A stretch of DNA of 61,727 nt from Variovorax sp. (GTDB taxonomy: Bacteria > Pseudomonadota > Gammaproteobacteria > Burkholderiales > Burkholderiaceae_C). Of this stretch, positions 1 to 9,091 are shown piece by piece (the stretch's first letter is position 1; every line of letters begins with the position of its first letter). Both the position numbers and the translations under genes were made by a program. Under the pieces are notes generated by a model. It ran no database searches. It saw only the letters and a list, made by a program, of their open reading frames with translations, and was not told where the DNA came from. The stretch spans positions 1 through 61,727 of the forward strand of contig JAGIBP010000018.1 of NCBI GenBank assembly GCA_017744285.1, written 5' to 3'.

Positions 1-1028
1 CCGGTCGCGAAGGCGCGGGTGAGCTGCGCCTCCAGCGGCCACACCACGGCGACCTTGTGCAGCCGGATGCCGAGCTGGCGGCAGGCCGCGTCGTCCAGGC
101 CCAGGTCGATCAGCGCCTGGCGCGTGTCGTTGAAGGCCTTGCCGCTGGCCATGATGCCGAAGCGGTCGTTCGGCCCCTCGATGACGTTGTGGTTGAGCCG
201 GTTGGCGCGGATGTAGGCCAGCGCTGCATACCACTTGTAATGCATGAGGCGCGCTTCCTGCTCCAGCGCATGGTCGGGCCAGCGGATGTGCAGGCCGCCG
301 GGCGGCATCTGGAAGTCGGTGGGCACCACGATCTCGACGCGCTCGGGGTCGATCATCGCGGTGGCGCTCGATTCGACGATTTCCTGGATCGTCTTCATGC
401 CCGACCAGATGCCCGCGAAGCGGCTCATCGCGAAGGCGTGGATGCCCAGGTCGAGGATCTCCTGCACGTTGGCCGGGAAGAACACGGGCGTGCCACAGGC
501 CTTGAAGATGTGGTCGCTCTGGTGCGCGGCGGTCGAGCTCTTGGAGATGTGGTCGTCGCCCGCGACGGCGATCACGCCGCCCCAGGGCGTGGTGCCGGCC
601 ATGTTGGCGTGCTTGAAGACGTCGGAGCAGCGGTCCACGCCCGGCCCCTTGCCGTACCAGATGCCGAAGACGCCGTCGAACTTGTTCGTGCCCGGCGGCG
701 CGAAGCCCAGTTGCTGCGTGCCCCAGAGCGCGGTGGCCGCGAGTTCTTCGTTGACGCCCGGCTGGAAGACGATGTTCTGCGCCTTGAGGTACTTGCCGGC
801 CTTCCACAGAGCCTGGTCGTAGCCGCCGAGGGGCGAGCCGCGGTAGCCGCTGATGAAACCCGCGGTGTTCTTGCCCTGCTGCTGGTCGCGCAGGCGCTGC
901 AGCATCGGCAGCTTGACGAGGGCCTGGACGCCGCTCATGAAGGCGCGGCCGTAGTCCAGCGAGTATTTGTCGTCGAGCGTGACCGTTTCGAGGGCGCGGC
1001 GGATGTGCTCGGGCAGGGGGGCGTTCAT
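1..1028 (-). CDS. Indolepyruvate ferredoxin oxidoreductase, N-terminal part (cut by window start)
   Basis: The minus-strand reading starts at ATG 1028 with MNAPLPEHIRRALETV and stays open to base 1, giving about 342 residues. It matches the N-terminal pyrimidine-binding half of the long fused (IorA/IorB-type) indolepyruvate ferredoxin oxidoreductases of betaproteobacteria, with the typical stretches GYRGSPLGGYD, FQPGVNEELAATA, GIWYGKGPGVDR and AGDDHISKSST. The enzyme decarboxylates arylpyruvates made by transamination of aromatic amino acids to aryl-acetyl-CoA using thiamine diphosphate and ferredoxin. The thiamine-binding and Fe-S parts would lie beyond the window. It is divergent from an Lrp/AsnC gene, the usual arrangement for a locally regulated amino-acid catabolic gene. 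Confidence 0.9.
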   Translation of the reverse strand, partial: MNAPLPEHIRRALETVTLDDKYSLDYGRAFMSGVQALVKLPMLQRLRDQQQGKNTAGFISGYRGSPLGGYDQALWKAGKYLKAQNIVFQPGVNEELAATALWGTQQLGFAPPGTNKFDGVFGIWYGKGPGVDRCSDVFKHANMAGTTPWGGVIAVAGDDHISKSSTAAHQSDHIFKACGTPVFFPANVQEILDLGIHAFAMSRFAGIWSGMKTIQEIVESSATAMIDPERVEIVVPTDFQMPPGGLHIRWPDHALEQEARLMHYKWYAALAYIRANRLNHNVIEGPNDRFGIMASGKAFNDTRQALIDLGLDDAACRQLGIRLHKVAVVWPLEAQLTRAFAT

Positions 1029-1200
1029 CGCATTTGTCTCCAGTGGCGTTGCCTTGTGGGCGTGGCTTGCGGGAGCTCCGGATCGGAGACCCTTCGGCCA
1101 TCATGTACGCAAAGTGTATGCCTGCTGCCGTGACAGGTGTTTGCGTTCTTTGCCTGTTTCGAGTCGCTTTGAGAAAGCATCTTTCCTAGAATTCCCAACC

Positions 1201-1680
1201 ATGGAAAGCATTGACAAGTTCGACCTCGCCATCCTGCAAGAACTGCAGGCCGACGGCCGGCTGACCAACGCCGAGCTTGCGCAGCGCGTGGGACTCTCGG
1301 CCGCGCCGTGCTGGCGGCGCGTGCGTGCGCTCGAGCAGGCGGGCTACATCAAGGGTTACCACGCGGAGATCGACCGCCACAAGATCGGGCTCGGCGTGCT
1401 CGCTTTCGTGCGCGTGGACACCGAGCGCACCACGGGCAACGTCACGCGCCAGCTCGAGGACGCCATCCGCCAGCTGCCCGAGGTGATTGCCTGCCACTAC
1501 ATCAGCGGCACCGGCACCTTCGAGCTCCAGGTGGTGGCACAGGACCTCGACAGCTTCTCGCGCTTCGCGCTGCAGCACCTGCTGAACCTGCCGAACGTGA
1601 AGGACATCCACACCAGCTTCTCGCTCGGCGAGGTCAAGGCGAGCCACGCGCTGCCGCTGGGCCATCTGGCCGCGCGCTGA
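1201..1680 (+). CDS. Lrp/AsnC family transcriptional regulator
   Basis: A 159-residue protein from ATG 1201 (MESIDKFDLAILQELQ). Residues about 5-60 form the AsnC-type winged helix-turn-helix (LTNAELAQRVGLS, then CWRRVRALEQAGYIKGY). Residues about 70-150 form the RAM ligand-binding domain with the glycine-rich YISGTGTFELQV. Length and layout are normal for the family. The reading frame is open far upstream, but 1201 is chosen because the family starts here. There is no Shine-Dalgarno sequence; a TAGAAT hexamer ends 8 bases before the ATG. It is divergent from the indolepyruvate oxidoreductase gene, which it probably controls in response to an aromatic amino acid (inference). Confidence 0.9.
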   Translation: MESIDKFDLAILQELQADGRLTNAELAQRVGLSAAPCWRRVRALEQAGYIKGYHAEIDRHKIGLGVLAFVRVDTERTTGNVTRQLEDAIRQLPEVIACHYISGTGTFELQVVAQDLDSFSRFALQHLLNLPNVKDIHTSFSLGEVKASHALPLGHLAAR

Positions 1681-1697
1681 CTCCACAATAGCCCCCG

Positions 1698-3320
1698 ATG
1701 CCACCGATCTCGCTCCAGGAAACGCCCACCCCCCGCGTGCAGCCCGCGCGCGTCGGCCCGCTCGAACCGCTCAAGCTCCCCGTGTTCCGCATGCTGTGGA
1801 GCACCTGGCTCATCGCCAACATCTGCATGTGGATGAACGATGTGGCCGCGGCCTGGATGATGACCTCGCTCACCACCTCGCCGATGTGGGTGGCGCTGGT
1901 GCAGTCGGCGTCCACGCTGCCGGTGTTCCTGCTTGGGCTGCCCAGCGGCGCGCTGGCGGACATCCTCGACCGGCGGCGCTGGCTGGTGGCGACCCAGTTC
2001 TGGCTGGCGGGCGCCGCGATCGTGCTGTGCCTGGCCGTGGTGTTCGACATGATGAACGCGCCGCTGTTGCTGGCGCTGACCTTCGCCAACGGCATCGGCC
2101 TGGCGATGCGCTGGCCGGTGTTCTCGGCCATCGTGCCCGAGCTGGTGCCGCGCACCCACCTGCCGGCGGCACTCGGCCTGAACGGCATCGCGATGAACGC
2201 CTCGCGCATCATCGGCCCGCTGCTCGCGGGCACGCTGATCGCGAGCGCGGGCACCGTGTGGGTGTTCGGGCTCAACGCGGCGATGTGCGTGGCCTCGGGC
2301 TTCGTGGTGCTGCACTGGCGGCGCGAGCACACGCCGAACCCGCTCGGGCGCGAGCGGCTGGTGAGCGCGATGCGCGTGGGCGTGCAGTTCGTGCGCCAGT
2401 CGCGGCGCATGCGCGCGGTGCTGACCCGGGTGGCGATCTCGTTCCTGCATTCGACCGCGCTGCTCGCGCTGCTGCCGCTCCTGGCGCGCAACCTTCATGG
2501 CGGCGGCGCGGGCACCTTCACGCTGCTGCTGGCCGCGATGGGCGCGGGCGCGATCATCGCCGTGCTGTTCCTGCCGCGCCTGCGCCAGGCCATGGCGCGC
2601 GACCAGCTCGTGTTGCGGGGCACGGCGCTGCAATCGGCCGCCACGGCGGTCATGGCGGTCGCGCCGAACGCCTGGGTGGCGGTGCCGGCGATGCTGGTCA
2701 GCGGCATGGCGTGGATCACGGTCGCCAACTCCCTCTCGGTGTCGGCGCAGCTCGCGCTGCCCGACTGGGTGCGGGCGCGCGGCATGTCGATGTACCAGAT
2801 GTCCATCATGGGCGCGAGCGCCTTCGGCGCGGCGCTCTGGGGGCAGGTGGCCGAGCTCACCTCGCTCTACATCAGCCTCGGCGTCGCGGCCGCGAGCGGG
2901 GTGCTGTGCATGGCCGCCGCGGTGCGCTTCGTGACCGACGGCGCGGGCGAAGAGGACGACACCCGCCCCGCGACGCAGGGCTGGGTCGCGGGGCCGCCCG
3001 ACAGCCCGCCGGGCGAGGAAGGCCGTGTCGTCATCACCGTCGAATACCTGATCGACCCGGCCCGCGCCGCGGCCTTCCGCCTCGTCATGCACGAGACCCG
3101 CCGCGCGCGCCTGAGCCAGGGCGCCATCGCGTGGGAACTGCTGCACGACATCGCGGAACCAAACCGCTATGTCGAGCAGATCACCGATGAGTCGTGGACC
3201 GAGCACCTGCGGCGCTTCCATCGCGCGACGGCGGCCGACATGGCGCTGCGCGAGCGCCGGCTCGCGTTCCACCAGGGCGAGTCGCTGCCCGTGATCACGC
3301 GCTACATCGTCCACCGCTGA
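1698..3320 (+). CDS. MFS transporter with C-terminal ABM-like domain
   Basis: A 540-residue inner-membrane protein. Residues about 25-425 hold the 12 hydrophobic segments of the MFS_3 (EntS-like exporter) family, with the loop GLPSGALADILDRRRW between TM2 and TM3. From about residue 442 a soluble tail (VVITVEYLIDP to the end) resembles the small ferredoxin-like fold of antibiotic-biosynthesis monooxygenases, a known appendage in this family. It is probably a proton-driven exporter; the substrate cannot be read from sequence. It starts 17 bases after the regulator stop but has its own CACAAT hexamer 8 bases before the ATG, so co-transcription with the regulator is not certain. Confidence 0.85.
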   Translation: MPPISLQETPTPRVQPARVGPLEPLKLPVFRMLWSTWLIANICMWMNDVAAAWMMTSLTTSPMWVALVQSASTLPVFLLGLPSGALADILDRRRWLVATQFWLAGAAIVLCLAVVFDMMNAPLLLALTFANGIGLAMRWPVFSAIVPELVPRTHLPAALGLNGIAMNASRIIGPLLAGTLIASAGTVWVFGLNAAMCVASGFVVLHWRREHTPNPLGRERLVSAMRVGVQFVRQSRRMRAVLTRVAISFLHSTALLALLPLLARNLHGGGAGTFTLLLAAMGAGAIIAVLFLPRLRQAMARDQLVLRGTALQSAATAVMAVAPNAWVAVPAMLVSGMAWITVANSLSVSAQLALPDWVRARGMSMYQMSIMGASAFGAALWGQVAELTSLYISLGVAAASGVLCMAAAVRFVTDGAGEEDDTRPATQGWVAGPPDSPPGEEGRVVITVEYLIDPARAAAFRLVMHETRRARLSQGAIAWELLHDIAEPNRYVEQITDESWTEHLRRFHRATAADMALRERRLAFHQGESLPVITRYIVHR

Positions 3321-3338
3321 TCCGCCGAGGTGCACCGA

Positions 3339-4442
3339 ATGACCAAGCGCTCCCGCCTCCTCGTCGCCTGCGCGGCGTCGCTCGTGCTCGCCCTGGCGGT
3401 CACGGCCCTGGCATGGAGCGACGGTGCGCCCGCCGGTGCGACCCGGCCCATGGCGCCCGCGGGATCGATCCCGATCGCGGTCCTCGGCGACTCCAACAGC
3501 CAGGCCTACCAGGACCGCATCACCTTTCCGCTCGGCATCCCCGACCGTGGCGGCGCCCTGCGCGAGCGCACCTTCCAGTGGACCGAGGTGCTCGCGCGGC
3601 TGCGCGGCAACGAGATCGACTTCGGCCCCTGGGTGATCTGGGGCCGGCCCTGGTGGTCCGACTGGCTGCGCGCCCGCGTCGGCCTCACGCCGTCGCGTTC
3701 GCCGCGCAAGGAAGACTATCTCTACAACTTCGCCAACTCCGGGGCCGCCTGCAAGAACCTGATGGGCGACCGGCTGGGCTTTCGCTTTCCGCAGGTGCCG
3801 CGGCTCCTGTCGCTGATGAGCCAGGACCCCGAGCGCTGGCGGCAAGGCGTGGTGGTGATCTCCATCGGCCCCAACGACTGGAACACCTACGTGGACCTGC
3901 AGGCGAGCGACCCGTCCGCAGCGCCGCTGCGCCGCGCGGTCGACTACTGCATGGACCAGATCGGCCAGGCCGTCGCGGCCATCCACGCGGCGCACCCGAC
4001 CACCCGCGTCCTGCTCCTGGGCTGGTTCAGCGAAGCCTCCGACCCGTCCCACTTCGACCAGTACCGCGATGCGGCTTCCACGGCCAACATCGCGAAGTCC
4101 ACGGACGAGGTGACCGCAGGCCTGCGCAGGATCGCCGACGCCGACCCGCGGCGCGTCGCCCTCTTCGACGCCCACGCCTGGTTCGTGGCGCATTGGGGCA
4201 GCCGCAGCCCGCAAGGCGATCCGGACTTCAGGACCGTTCAGCTCGGCCCCTTGCGCATCACCAACACCCGCGGCGACGAGCCCGGCAACGCGCTGCTGGC
4301 CGACGGCCATGGCGGCCTGGCCTGGAACGCGCTGTGGGCCCAGGCCGTGGTGGCGCGCCTGCGCGAGGCCTTCGGGCTGCCGTTGACGCCGATCAGTGAC
4401 GACGAAGTCGTCCGCTTCGTGACTGCCACCGGACTCAACTGA
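3339..4442 (+). CDS. Secreted SGNH/GDSL-type hydrolase
   Basis: A 367-residue protein from ATG 3339, which has a GAGG ribosome site 9 bases upstream; an in-frame GTG at 3330 is less likely. An N-terminal signal (MTKRSRLLVACAASLVLALA) predicts export. SGNH-hydrolase blocks are visible: block I VLGDSNSQ at about residue 49 (nucleophile Ser in GDS), block III ISIGPNDWN at about 177, and block V DGHGGLAWN at about 321 with Asp and His. This suggests an esterase or acetyl/acyl hydrolase acting in the envelope. Substrate is unknown. Its stop overlaps the convergent coxIV-like gene by 8 bases. Confidence 0.7.
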   Translation: MTKRSRLLVACAASLVLALAVTALAWSDGAPAGATRPMAPAGSIPIAVLGDSNSQAYQDRITFPLGIPDRGGALRERTFQWTEVLARLRGNEIDFGPWVIWGRPWWSDWLRARVGLTPSRSPRKEDYLYNFANSGAACKNLMGDRLGFRFPQVPRLLSLMSQDPERWRQGVVVISIGPNDWNTYVDLQASDPSAAPLRRAVDYCMDQIGQAVAAIHAAHPTTRVLLLGWFSEASDPSHFDQYRDAASTANIAKSTDEVTAGLRRIADADPRRVALFDAHAWFVAHWGSRSPQGDPDFRTVQLGPLRITNTRGDEPGNALLADGHGGLAWNALWAQAVVARLREAFGLPLTPISDDEVVRFVTATGLN

Positions 4443-4758
4443 AGAACAGCAGCCGCGTCAACAGCGTGTGGCCGGCCTCCGCGAACATCAGGCCCAAGAG
4501 CACCAGCAGCGCGAGCGGCGGCAGCAAGATGGCGTAGATCAGCGACAGCCGCTCCCACGCCATGTGCATGAAGACGCCGACGATCAGCCCCGCCTTCATC
4601 AGCATGAAGATCACGATCAGCGACCAGCGCAAGAGGCCCTGGAAGTGGAAGTAGTCGACCAGGTACGACAGCGTGCTCAGCACGAAGAGCAGGCCCCAGA
4701 TCTTCAGGTAGAGGCTGATCGGATGCTGCTGGCCGGTGCCGGGGGACGATGGGTTCAT
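4435..4758 (-). CDS. Cytochrome c oxidase subunit IV family (prokaryotic type)
   Basis: A 107-residue protein with three hydrophobic helices (around WGLLFVLSTLSYLVDYF, SLIVIFMLMKAGLIVGVFMHM and LIYAILLPPLALLVLLGL), the layout of the small CoxIV/CtaF subunit of caa3 and bo3 oxidases. It is last in the coxII-I-III-III'-IV operon, 8 bases after the coxIII stop. The family is thought to help assembly or stability of the CuB site. The carboxy end overlaps the convergent SGNH hydrolase gene. Confidence 0.85.
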   Translation of the reverse strand: MNPSSPGTGQQHPISLYLKIWGLLFVLSTLSYLVDYFHFQGLLRWSLIVIFMLMKAGLIVGVFMHMAWERLSLIYAILLPPLALLVLLGLMFAEAGHTLLTRLLFFS

Positions 4759-4766
4759 GGCAGACC

Positions 4767-5456
4767 TCACCACAGGTAGAACAGCGCGAAGATGAACACC
4801 CACACCAGGTCGACGAAGTGCCAGTACAGGCCCGCGATCTCGACGATCTGGTAGTTGCCCCTCTTGTCGTAGTCGCCGCGCACCAGCTTGAAGGCGACGG
4901 TGAGCAGGTACACCACCCCCGCCGTGACGTGCAGTCCGTGGAAGCCGGTGATCATGAAGAACGCCGCGCCGAACTGCTGCGCGCCCATCGGGTTGGTCCA
5001 GGGCCGCACGCCCTCCCCGAGGATCAGCTTGGACCACTCGAAGGCCTGCATGCCCACGAAGATCTCGCCGAAGGTGGCGGTGACGATCATCAGCGTGGCC
5101 GCGTTGATGCGGTCGCGGCGGTAGGCGCAGTTCACGGCCATCGCCATCGTGCCGCTGCTGCTGATGAGGACGAAGGTCATGATCGCGATCAGCAGCAGGG
5201 GCACGTCCGCGCCGCCCACGTGGAGCGCGAAGACCTCGCTCGGGTTGGGCCAGGTCGCGGTGGTCGACACGCGCACCGTCATGTAGCCGATCAGGAAGCT
5301 GCTGAAGACGAAGGTGTCGCTCAAGAGGAAGATCCACATCATCGCCTTGCCCCACGAGACGTGGAACGCGCGCCGATCGGACGACCAGTCGGCGACCAGG
5401 CCGCGCAGGCCCTCGATGGCGGACGGCGAGGCAGCCGTGGCGATCGCAGTGCTCAT
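4767..5456 (-). CDS. ctaE: Cytochrome c oxidase subunit III
   Basis: A 229-residue heme-copper oxidase subunit III with about five transmembrane helices. Visible family features are MMWIFLLSDTFVFSSFLIGY, the EIFVGMQAFEW segment, TGFHGLHVTAGVVYL and the terminal YWHFVDLVWVFIFALFYL. Subunit III carries no metal and supports proton uptake and stability of the catalytic subunit. Its ATG overlaps the stop of the preceding, shorter subunit III homologue (ATGA), so the two are translationally coupled. Confidence 0.93.
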   Translation of the reverse strand: MSTAIATAASPSAIEGLRGLVADWSSDRRAFHVSWGKAMMWIFLLSDTFVFSSFLIGYMTVRVSTTATWPNPSEVFALHVGGADVPLLLIAIMTFVLISSSGTMAMAVNCAYRRDRINAATLMIVTATFGEIFVGMQAFEWSKLILGEGVRPWTNPMGAQQFGAAFFMITGFHGLHVTAGVVYLLTVAFKLVRGDYDKRGNYQIVEIAGLYWHFVDLVWVFIFALFYLW

Positions 5457-6061
5457 GGAGACCCCCCGCAAATGAAGCGCGCCACCTCCGGCGTGACCCA
5501 GGCGAGCATCGCGAAGAGCGCGAGCCAGACCGCCAGCATGAAATGCCAGTAGCGCGCGCACAGCGCGATGCGCCAGCCGCCGCCCGCGGGATCGCGCCGG
5601 AACCCGCGCGCCACCCAGCCCCAGGCGATCAGCCCGCCAGCGACGTGCAGGCCGTGCATCGCGGTCAGCAGATAGAAGAAGCTGCCGGCCGGATGGCTGG
5701 CCGGCACCACCTGCGCGCTCCACAGCGCCGCCCAGGCCCAGAGCTGCGCGCCGAGGAAGGCCAGCGCGCACAACCCGCCCGCCATCAGCAGCCCGCCGGC
5801 ACGCCCGACATCCATGCGCCGCGCCGCCGCGCTCGCGCGCTGCAGGGTCGCGCTGCCGGCGACCAGCAGCGAGGAGCTGAGCCAGAGCTGCCAGGGCAGC
5901 GCGATCGCCACCGCGTCGCTGCTGTTCATGCGCATCACGTAGGCCGTCGCGAAGAGCGAGAACAGGGCCGTGACCACGCCCATGAAGACCCACAGCCCGA
6001 TGCTCGCCGCGTTCGCGCGCACGCCGCGAAGGCCGCCCGGGACCGCCAGCGTCGCGGTCAT
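5453..6061 (-). CDS. Second, shorter cytochrome c oxidase subunit III-like protein
   Basis: A 202-residue membrane protein with five hydrophobic segments. It shares the subunit III signatures GLWVFMGVVTALFSLFATAY, the MHGLHVAGGLIAWGWVARG segment and YWHFMLAVWLALFAML with its neighbour but is shorter at the N-terminus and rich in Ala/Gly/Arg loops. Two subunit III genes in tandem occur in some proteobacterial caa3 clusters. Its role next to a full-length subunit III is unclear: it could be a paralogous structural subunit of this oxidase or a NorE-like accessory. It starts 10 bases after the subunit I stop. Confidence 0.8.
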   Translation of the reverse strand: MTATLAVPGGLRGVRANAASIGLWVFMGVVTALFSLFATAYVMRMNSSDAVAIALPWQLWLSSSLLVAGSATLQRASAAARRMDVGRAGGLLMAGGLCALAFLGAQLWAWAALWSAQVVPASHPAGSFFYLLTAMHGLHVAGGLIAWGWVARGFRRDPAGGGWRIALCARYWHFMLAVWLALFAMLAWVTPEVARFICGGSP

Positions 6062-6071
6062 GGATGCCCCC

Positions 6072-7871
6072 TCATGCCGGCACCCCCCGGGCCTCGCCCT
6101 TGCCGCCCTGCGCCTCGGGCTCGATCCCGCCCGCCTCCGGCGGGGCGTTCTGCGGGATGAAGTCCTCTTTCGCGCCCGGCAGCCCATAAGCGTAGGCCCA
6201 GCGGTACACCACCGGCAGGCGCGGCCCCCAGTTGCCGTGCGGCGGCGGGGTCGCGGGCGTCTGCCATTCGAGCGATGCCGCGCGCCACGGGTTGGCGCTC
6301 GCCACCCGGCCGCGCCACAGGCTCCAGACAAGGTTGAAGATGAAGAGCAGTTGCGCCACACCGACGACCAGCGCCACCACCGTGATGAACTCGTTCAGGC
6401 TGAACGCCGAGGGCGGGATGAACTTGTAGCCCTCCCAGTTGTAGTAGCGGCGGGGCATGCCCAGCACGCCCAGGTAGTGCATCGGGAAATAGATGAGATA
6501 GGTTCCGAGGAAGGTGATCCAGAAGTGCACCTGCCCGATCCGGTCGTCCAGCATGCGGCCGGTGACCTTCGGATACCAGTGGTAGATGCCGCCGAACACC
6601 ACCAGCAACGGCGCCACGCCCATCACCATGTGGAAGTGCGCGACCACGAAGTAGGTGCCCGACAGCGGGATGTCCACGCTCACGTTGCCCAGGAACAGCC
6701 CCGTGAGCCCGCCGATCGCGAAGGTGCACACGAAGGCCAGCGCGAACAGCATCGGCACCGACAGGTGGATGTCGCCGCGCCACAGCGTGAGCAGCCAGTT
6801 GTAGACCTTGATCGCGGTGGGCACCGCGATGATCAGCGTGCTGGTCGCGAAGAAGAACGCGAAGTACGGGTTCATGCCGGCCACGAACATGTGGTGCGCC
6901 CACACGACGAGGCTGAGCACGCCGATCGCGACGATGGCCCACACCATCATCCGGTAGCCGAAGATGCACTTGCGCGCGTGCACGCTGATCAGGTCCGAGA
7001 CGATGCCGAAGGCCGGCAGCGCCACGATGTAGACCTCGGGGTGGCCGAAGAACCAGAACAGGTGCTGGAACAGCAGCGGGCTGCCGCCCTTGTAGTTCGT
7101 CACCTGCCCCATCGAGACGAGCGCCGGCATGAAGAAGCTGGTGCCCAGCGTGCGGTCGAGCAGCAGCATCACGCCGCTCACGAACAGCGCCGGGAAGCCC
7201 AGCAGCGCGAGGATCGTGGCCACGAAAATGCCCCACACGGTGAGCGGCATGCGCATCAGCGTCATGCCCCGGCAGCGCGCCTGCAGCACCGTGGTGACGT
7301 AGTTGAGGCCGCCCATCGTGGTCGCGACGATGAAGATGAGCAGCGACACCAGCATCAGCTGGATGCCGCCCTCGTAGCCCGGCGTGCCGGGCAGGATCGA
7401 CTGCGGCGGGTACAGCGTCCACCCCGCGCCGGTGGGTCCGCTGGCGACGAAGAAGCTCGCCATCAGCACCAGCACCGACAGCAGGTAGACCCAGAAGCTC
7501 AGCATGTTGAGGTAGGGAAACACCATGTCCCGCGCGCCGACCATGAGCGGGATCAGGTAGTTGCCGAAGCCGCCGAGGAAGAGCGCGGTGAGCAGGTAGA
7601 TCACCATGATCATCCCGTGCATGGTCACGAACTGGTAGTAGCGGTCGGGCGTGATGAATTCGAAGTGGCCCGGAAAGCCGAGCTGCAGGCGCATCAGGTT
7701 CGACAGCACGAGGCCGACCACGCCGACCGCGATCGCTGTGCTGGCGTACTGCACCGCGATCACCTTGTGGTCCTGGCTCCAGACGTAGCGGGTCAGGAAG
7801 CTCTTCGGCTCGTGGTGGCCGGCGTCGTCATCGTCCGGCATGAGGTCGTGGTGGGTGGGCGAAGGATTCAT
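6072..7871 (-). CDS. ctaD: Cytochrome c oxidase subunit I (caa3-type)
   Basis: A 599-residue catalytic subunit with 12 or more helices. Heme and copper ligand regions are visible: YQFVTMHGMIMV (low-spin heme a His), FWFFGHPEVYIVALPAFG with the His-Tyr cross-link pair of the CuB site, VWAHHMFVAGM (two CuB His) and FVVAHFHMVMG (heme a3 and heme a His). It reduces O2 to water while pumping protons. The ATG overlaps the coxII stop by 4 bases. The C-terminal tail is soluble and there is no fusion to subunit III. No ctaG, heme O synthase or SCO gene is in the window, so assembly factors must be elsewhere. Confidence 0.97.
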   Translation of the reverse strand: MNPSPTHHDLMPDDDDAGHHEPKSFLTRYVWSQDHKVIAVQYASTAIAVGVVGLVLSNLMRLQLGFPGHFEFITPDRYYQFVTMHGMIMVIYLLTALFLGGFGNYLIPLMVGARDMVFPYLNMLSFWVYLLSVLVLMASFFVASGPTGAGWTLYPPQSILPGTPGYEGGIQLMLVSLLIFIVATTMGGLNYVTTVLQARCRGMTLMRMPLTVWGIFVATILALLGFPALFVSGVMLLLDRTLGTSFFMPALVSMGQVTNYKGGSPLLFQHLFWFFGHPEVYIVALPAFGIVSDLISVHARKCIFGYRMMVWAIVAIGVLSLVVWAHHMFVAGMNPYFAFFFATSTLIIAVPTAIKVYNWLLTLWRGDIHLSVPMLFALAFVCTFAIGGLTGLFLGNVSVDIPLSGTYFVVAHFHMVMGVAPLLVVFGGIYHWYPKVTGRMLDDRIGQVHFWITFLGTYLIYFPMHYLGVLGMPRRYYNWEGYKFIPPSAFSLNEFITVVALVVGVAQLLFIFNLVWSLWRGRVASANPWRAASLEWQTPATPPPHGNWGPRLPVVYRWAYAYGLPGAKEDFIPQNAPPEAGGIEPEAQGGKGEARGVPA

Positions 7872-9037
7872 CGCGGCGCCTTCTCCTTCTGTTCGGTGGC
7901 GGCCTGCGCGGGGGCGCTGCCGAGGCTCTGGATGTACGCCACCAGCGCATCCAGTTCCTCCTGGCTCAGGTCCATCTTGGGCATGACAGGCGGGAAGCCC
8001 TTGACGCGCCGGGCCGTCGGGTCGGAGATGAAACTGCGCAGGTATGCCTCGTCCACGAGCGCCCTCGCGCCGTCCTCCATGGTCTCGGTCTTGCCGTACA
8101 GGCCCTTCCACGTGGGCCCGACGCGCGGCGTGCCGTCGATCGTGTGGCAGGCGACGCAGCCCTTGGATTCGGCGAGCGCCCGCCCCTGCTCGACGCGCGC
8201 GCCGGCGCCGGCCGCGCCCTCGGGCGCGGGCGCGGGCGCCGCCTTCACCTGGGTCTTCGCGAAGGTCGGCAGCGCCGCCTGCCAGGCCTGGAAGGCCGCG
8301 GGCTCCTCCACGACGACGAAGCCGCGCATGTTCGGATGCCCCACGCCGCAGAGCTGCGCGCACAGTGCCTCGTAACGGCCCGCCACGGTCGGCGTGAACC
8401 AGAATCGGCTGACCTGCCCCGGCACACTGTTCATGCGCGCGCGGAAGGGCGGCACGTAGAAGTCGTGCAGCACGTCGTGCGAGCGGATCAGCACCAGCAC
8501 CGGCTTGCCCAGGGGCAGGTGCACCTCGTTGGAGGCGACGAGCAGGTCGTCCTGCCCGGCCGCGTCGGACGGATCGATGCCGAAGGGATTGCCGCCCTGC
8601 ACGAAGCGCGCGTCGGTCGCGCCGAGCTTGCCGTCCGCGCCCGGGAAGCGGTAGTGCCACTGCCACTGCAGGCCGAGCACTTCGAGCACCAGCGCGTCCG
8701 GCGGCGAGCGCACGTAGTTGGCATACACCACCAGCCCCGGCGCGAGCAGCGCGGCGATGCCTACCGACGTGCCGATGATCAGCCAGCGTTCGAGCGCGCG
8801 GTTCTCCGGCTCATGCGCCGCGCGCGGCCGGCCTTCGCGATGGCGATAGCGGATCAACGCGTAGACCACGAACAGGTTGATCGCCACGAAGAAGATGCCC
8901 GTGATGACCAGCGTGATCGTCAGGGTGTCGTCCATGGTCTGCCAGTTGGAGGCCAGCGGCGTGGTCCACCATGGACTGAACAGGTGGAACAGCACGGAGC
9001 CGACCACGATGAGGACGAGGACGATGGCCATGACCAT
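7868..9037 (-). CDS. ctaC: Cytochrome c oxidase subunit II with fused cytochrome c domain
   Basis: A 389-residue membrane-anchored subunit. Two N-terminal helices (about 4-20 and 38-62) are followed by the cupredoxin domain with CuA ligands His187, Cys226, Cys230, His234 and Met237 (motif CAQLCGVGHPNM) and then a C-terminal class I cytochrome c with CVACH at 294-298 and a likely Met352 ligand. The fused heme c makes this a caa3-type oxidase that takes electrons from soluble or membrane cytochrome c. A third hydrophobic stretch (about 86-106) may be an extra helix. ATG at 9037 begins the five-gene cox run. Confidence 0.95.
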   Translation of the reverse strand: MVMAIVLVLIVVGSVLFHLFSPWWTTPLASNWQTMDDTLTITLVITGIFFVAINLFVVYALIRYRHREGRPRAAHEPENRALERWLIIGTSVGIAALLAPGLVVYANYVRSPPDALVLEVLGLQWQWHYRFPGADGKLGATDARFVQGGNPFGIDPSDAAGQDDLLVASNEVHLPLGKPVLVLIRSHDVLHDFYVPPFRARMNSVPGQVSRFWFTPTVAGRYEALCAQLCGVGHPNMRGFVVVEEPAAFQAWQAALPTFAKTQVKAAPAPAPEGAAGAGARVEQGRALAESKGCVACHTIDGTPRVGPTWKGLYGKTETMEDGARALVDEAYLRSFISDPTARRVKGFPPVMPKMDLSQEELDALVAYIQSLGSAPAQAATEQKEKAPR

Positions 9038-9091
9038 GGGCGGTACCTCGTGTCGTCATCGCCATCGTGATCGTGCGGTCCAGGCGCCTCG

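Noticed and set aside
1497..4310. A 937-codon open frame on the minus strand
   Set aside because: It lies antisense to the Lrp, MFS and SGNH genes, which have clear families; its translation is Arg/His/Ala/Gly-rich with no domain. Long antisense frames are expected at this GC content.
5970..8375. An 801-codon plus-strand frame across the cox genes
   Set aside because: His/Arg-rich shadow of ctaD, ctaC and coxIII; those are certain genes.
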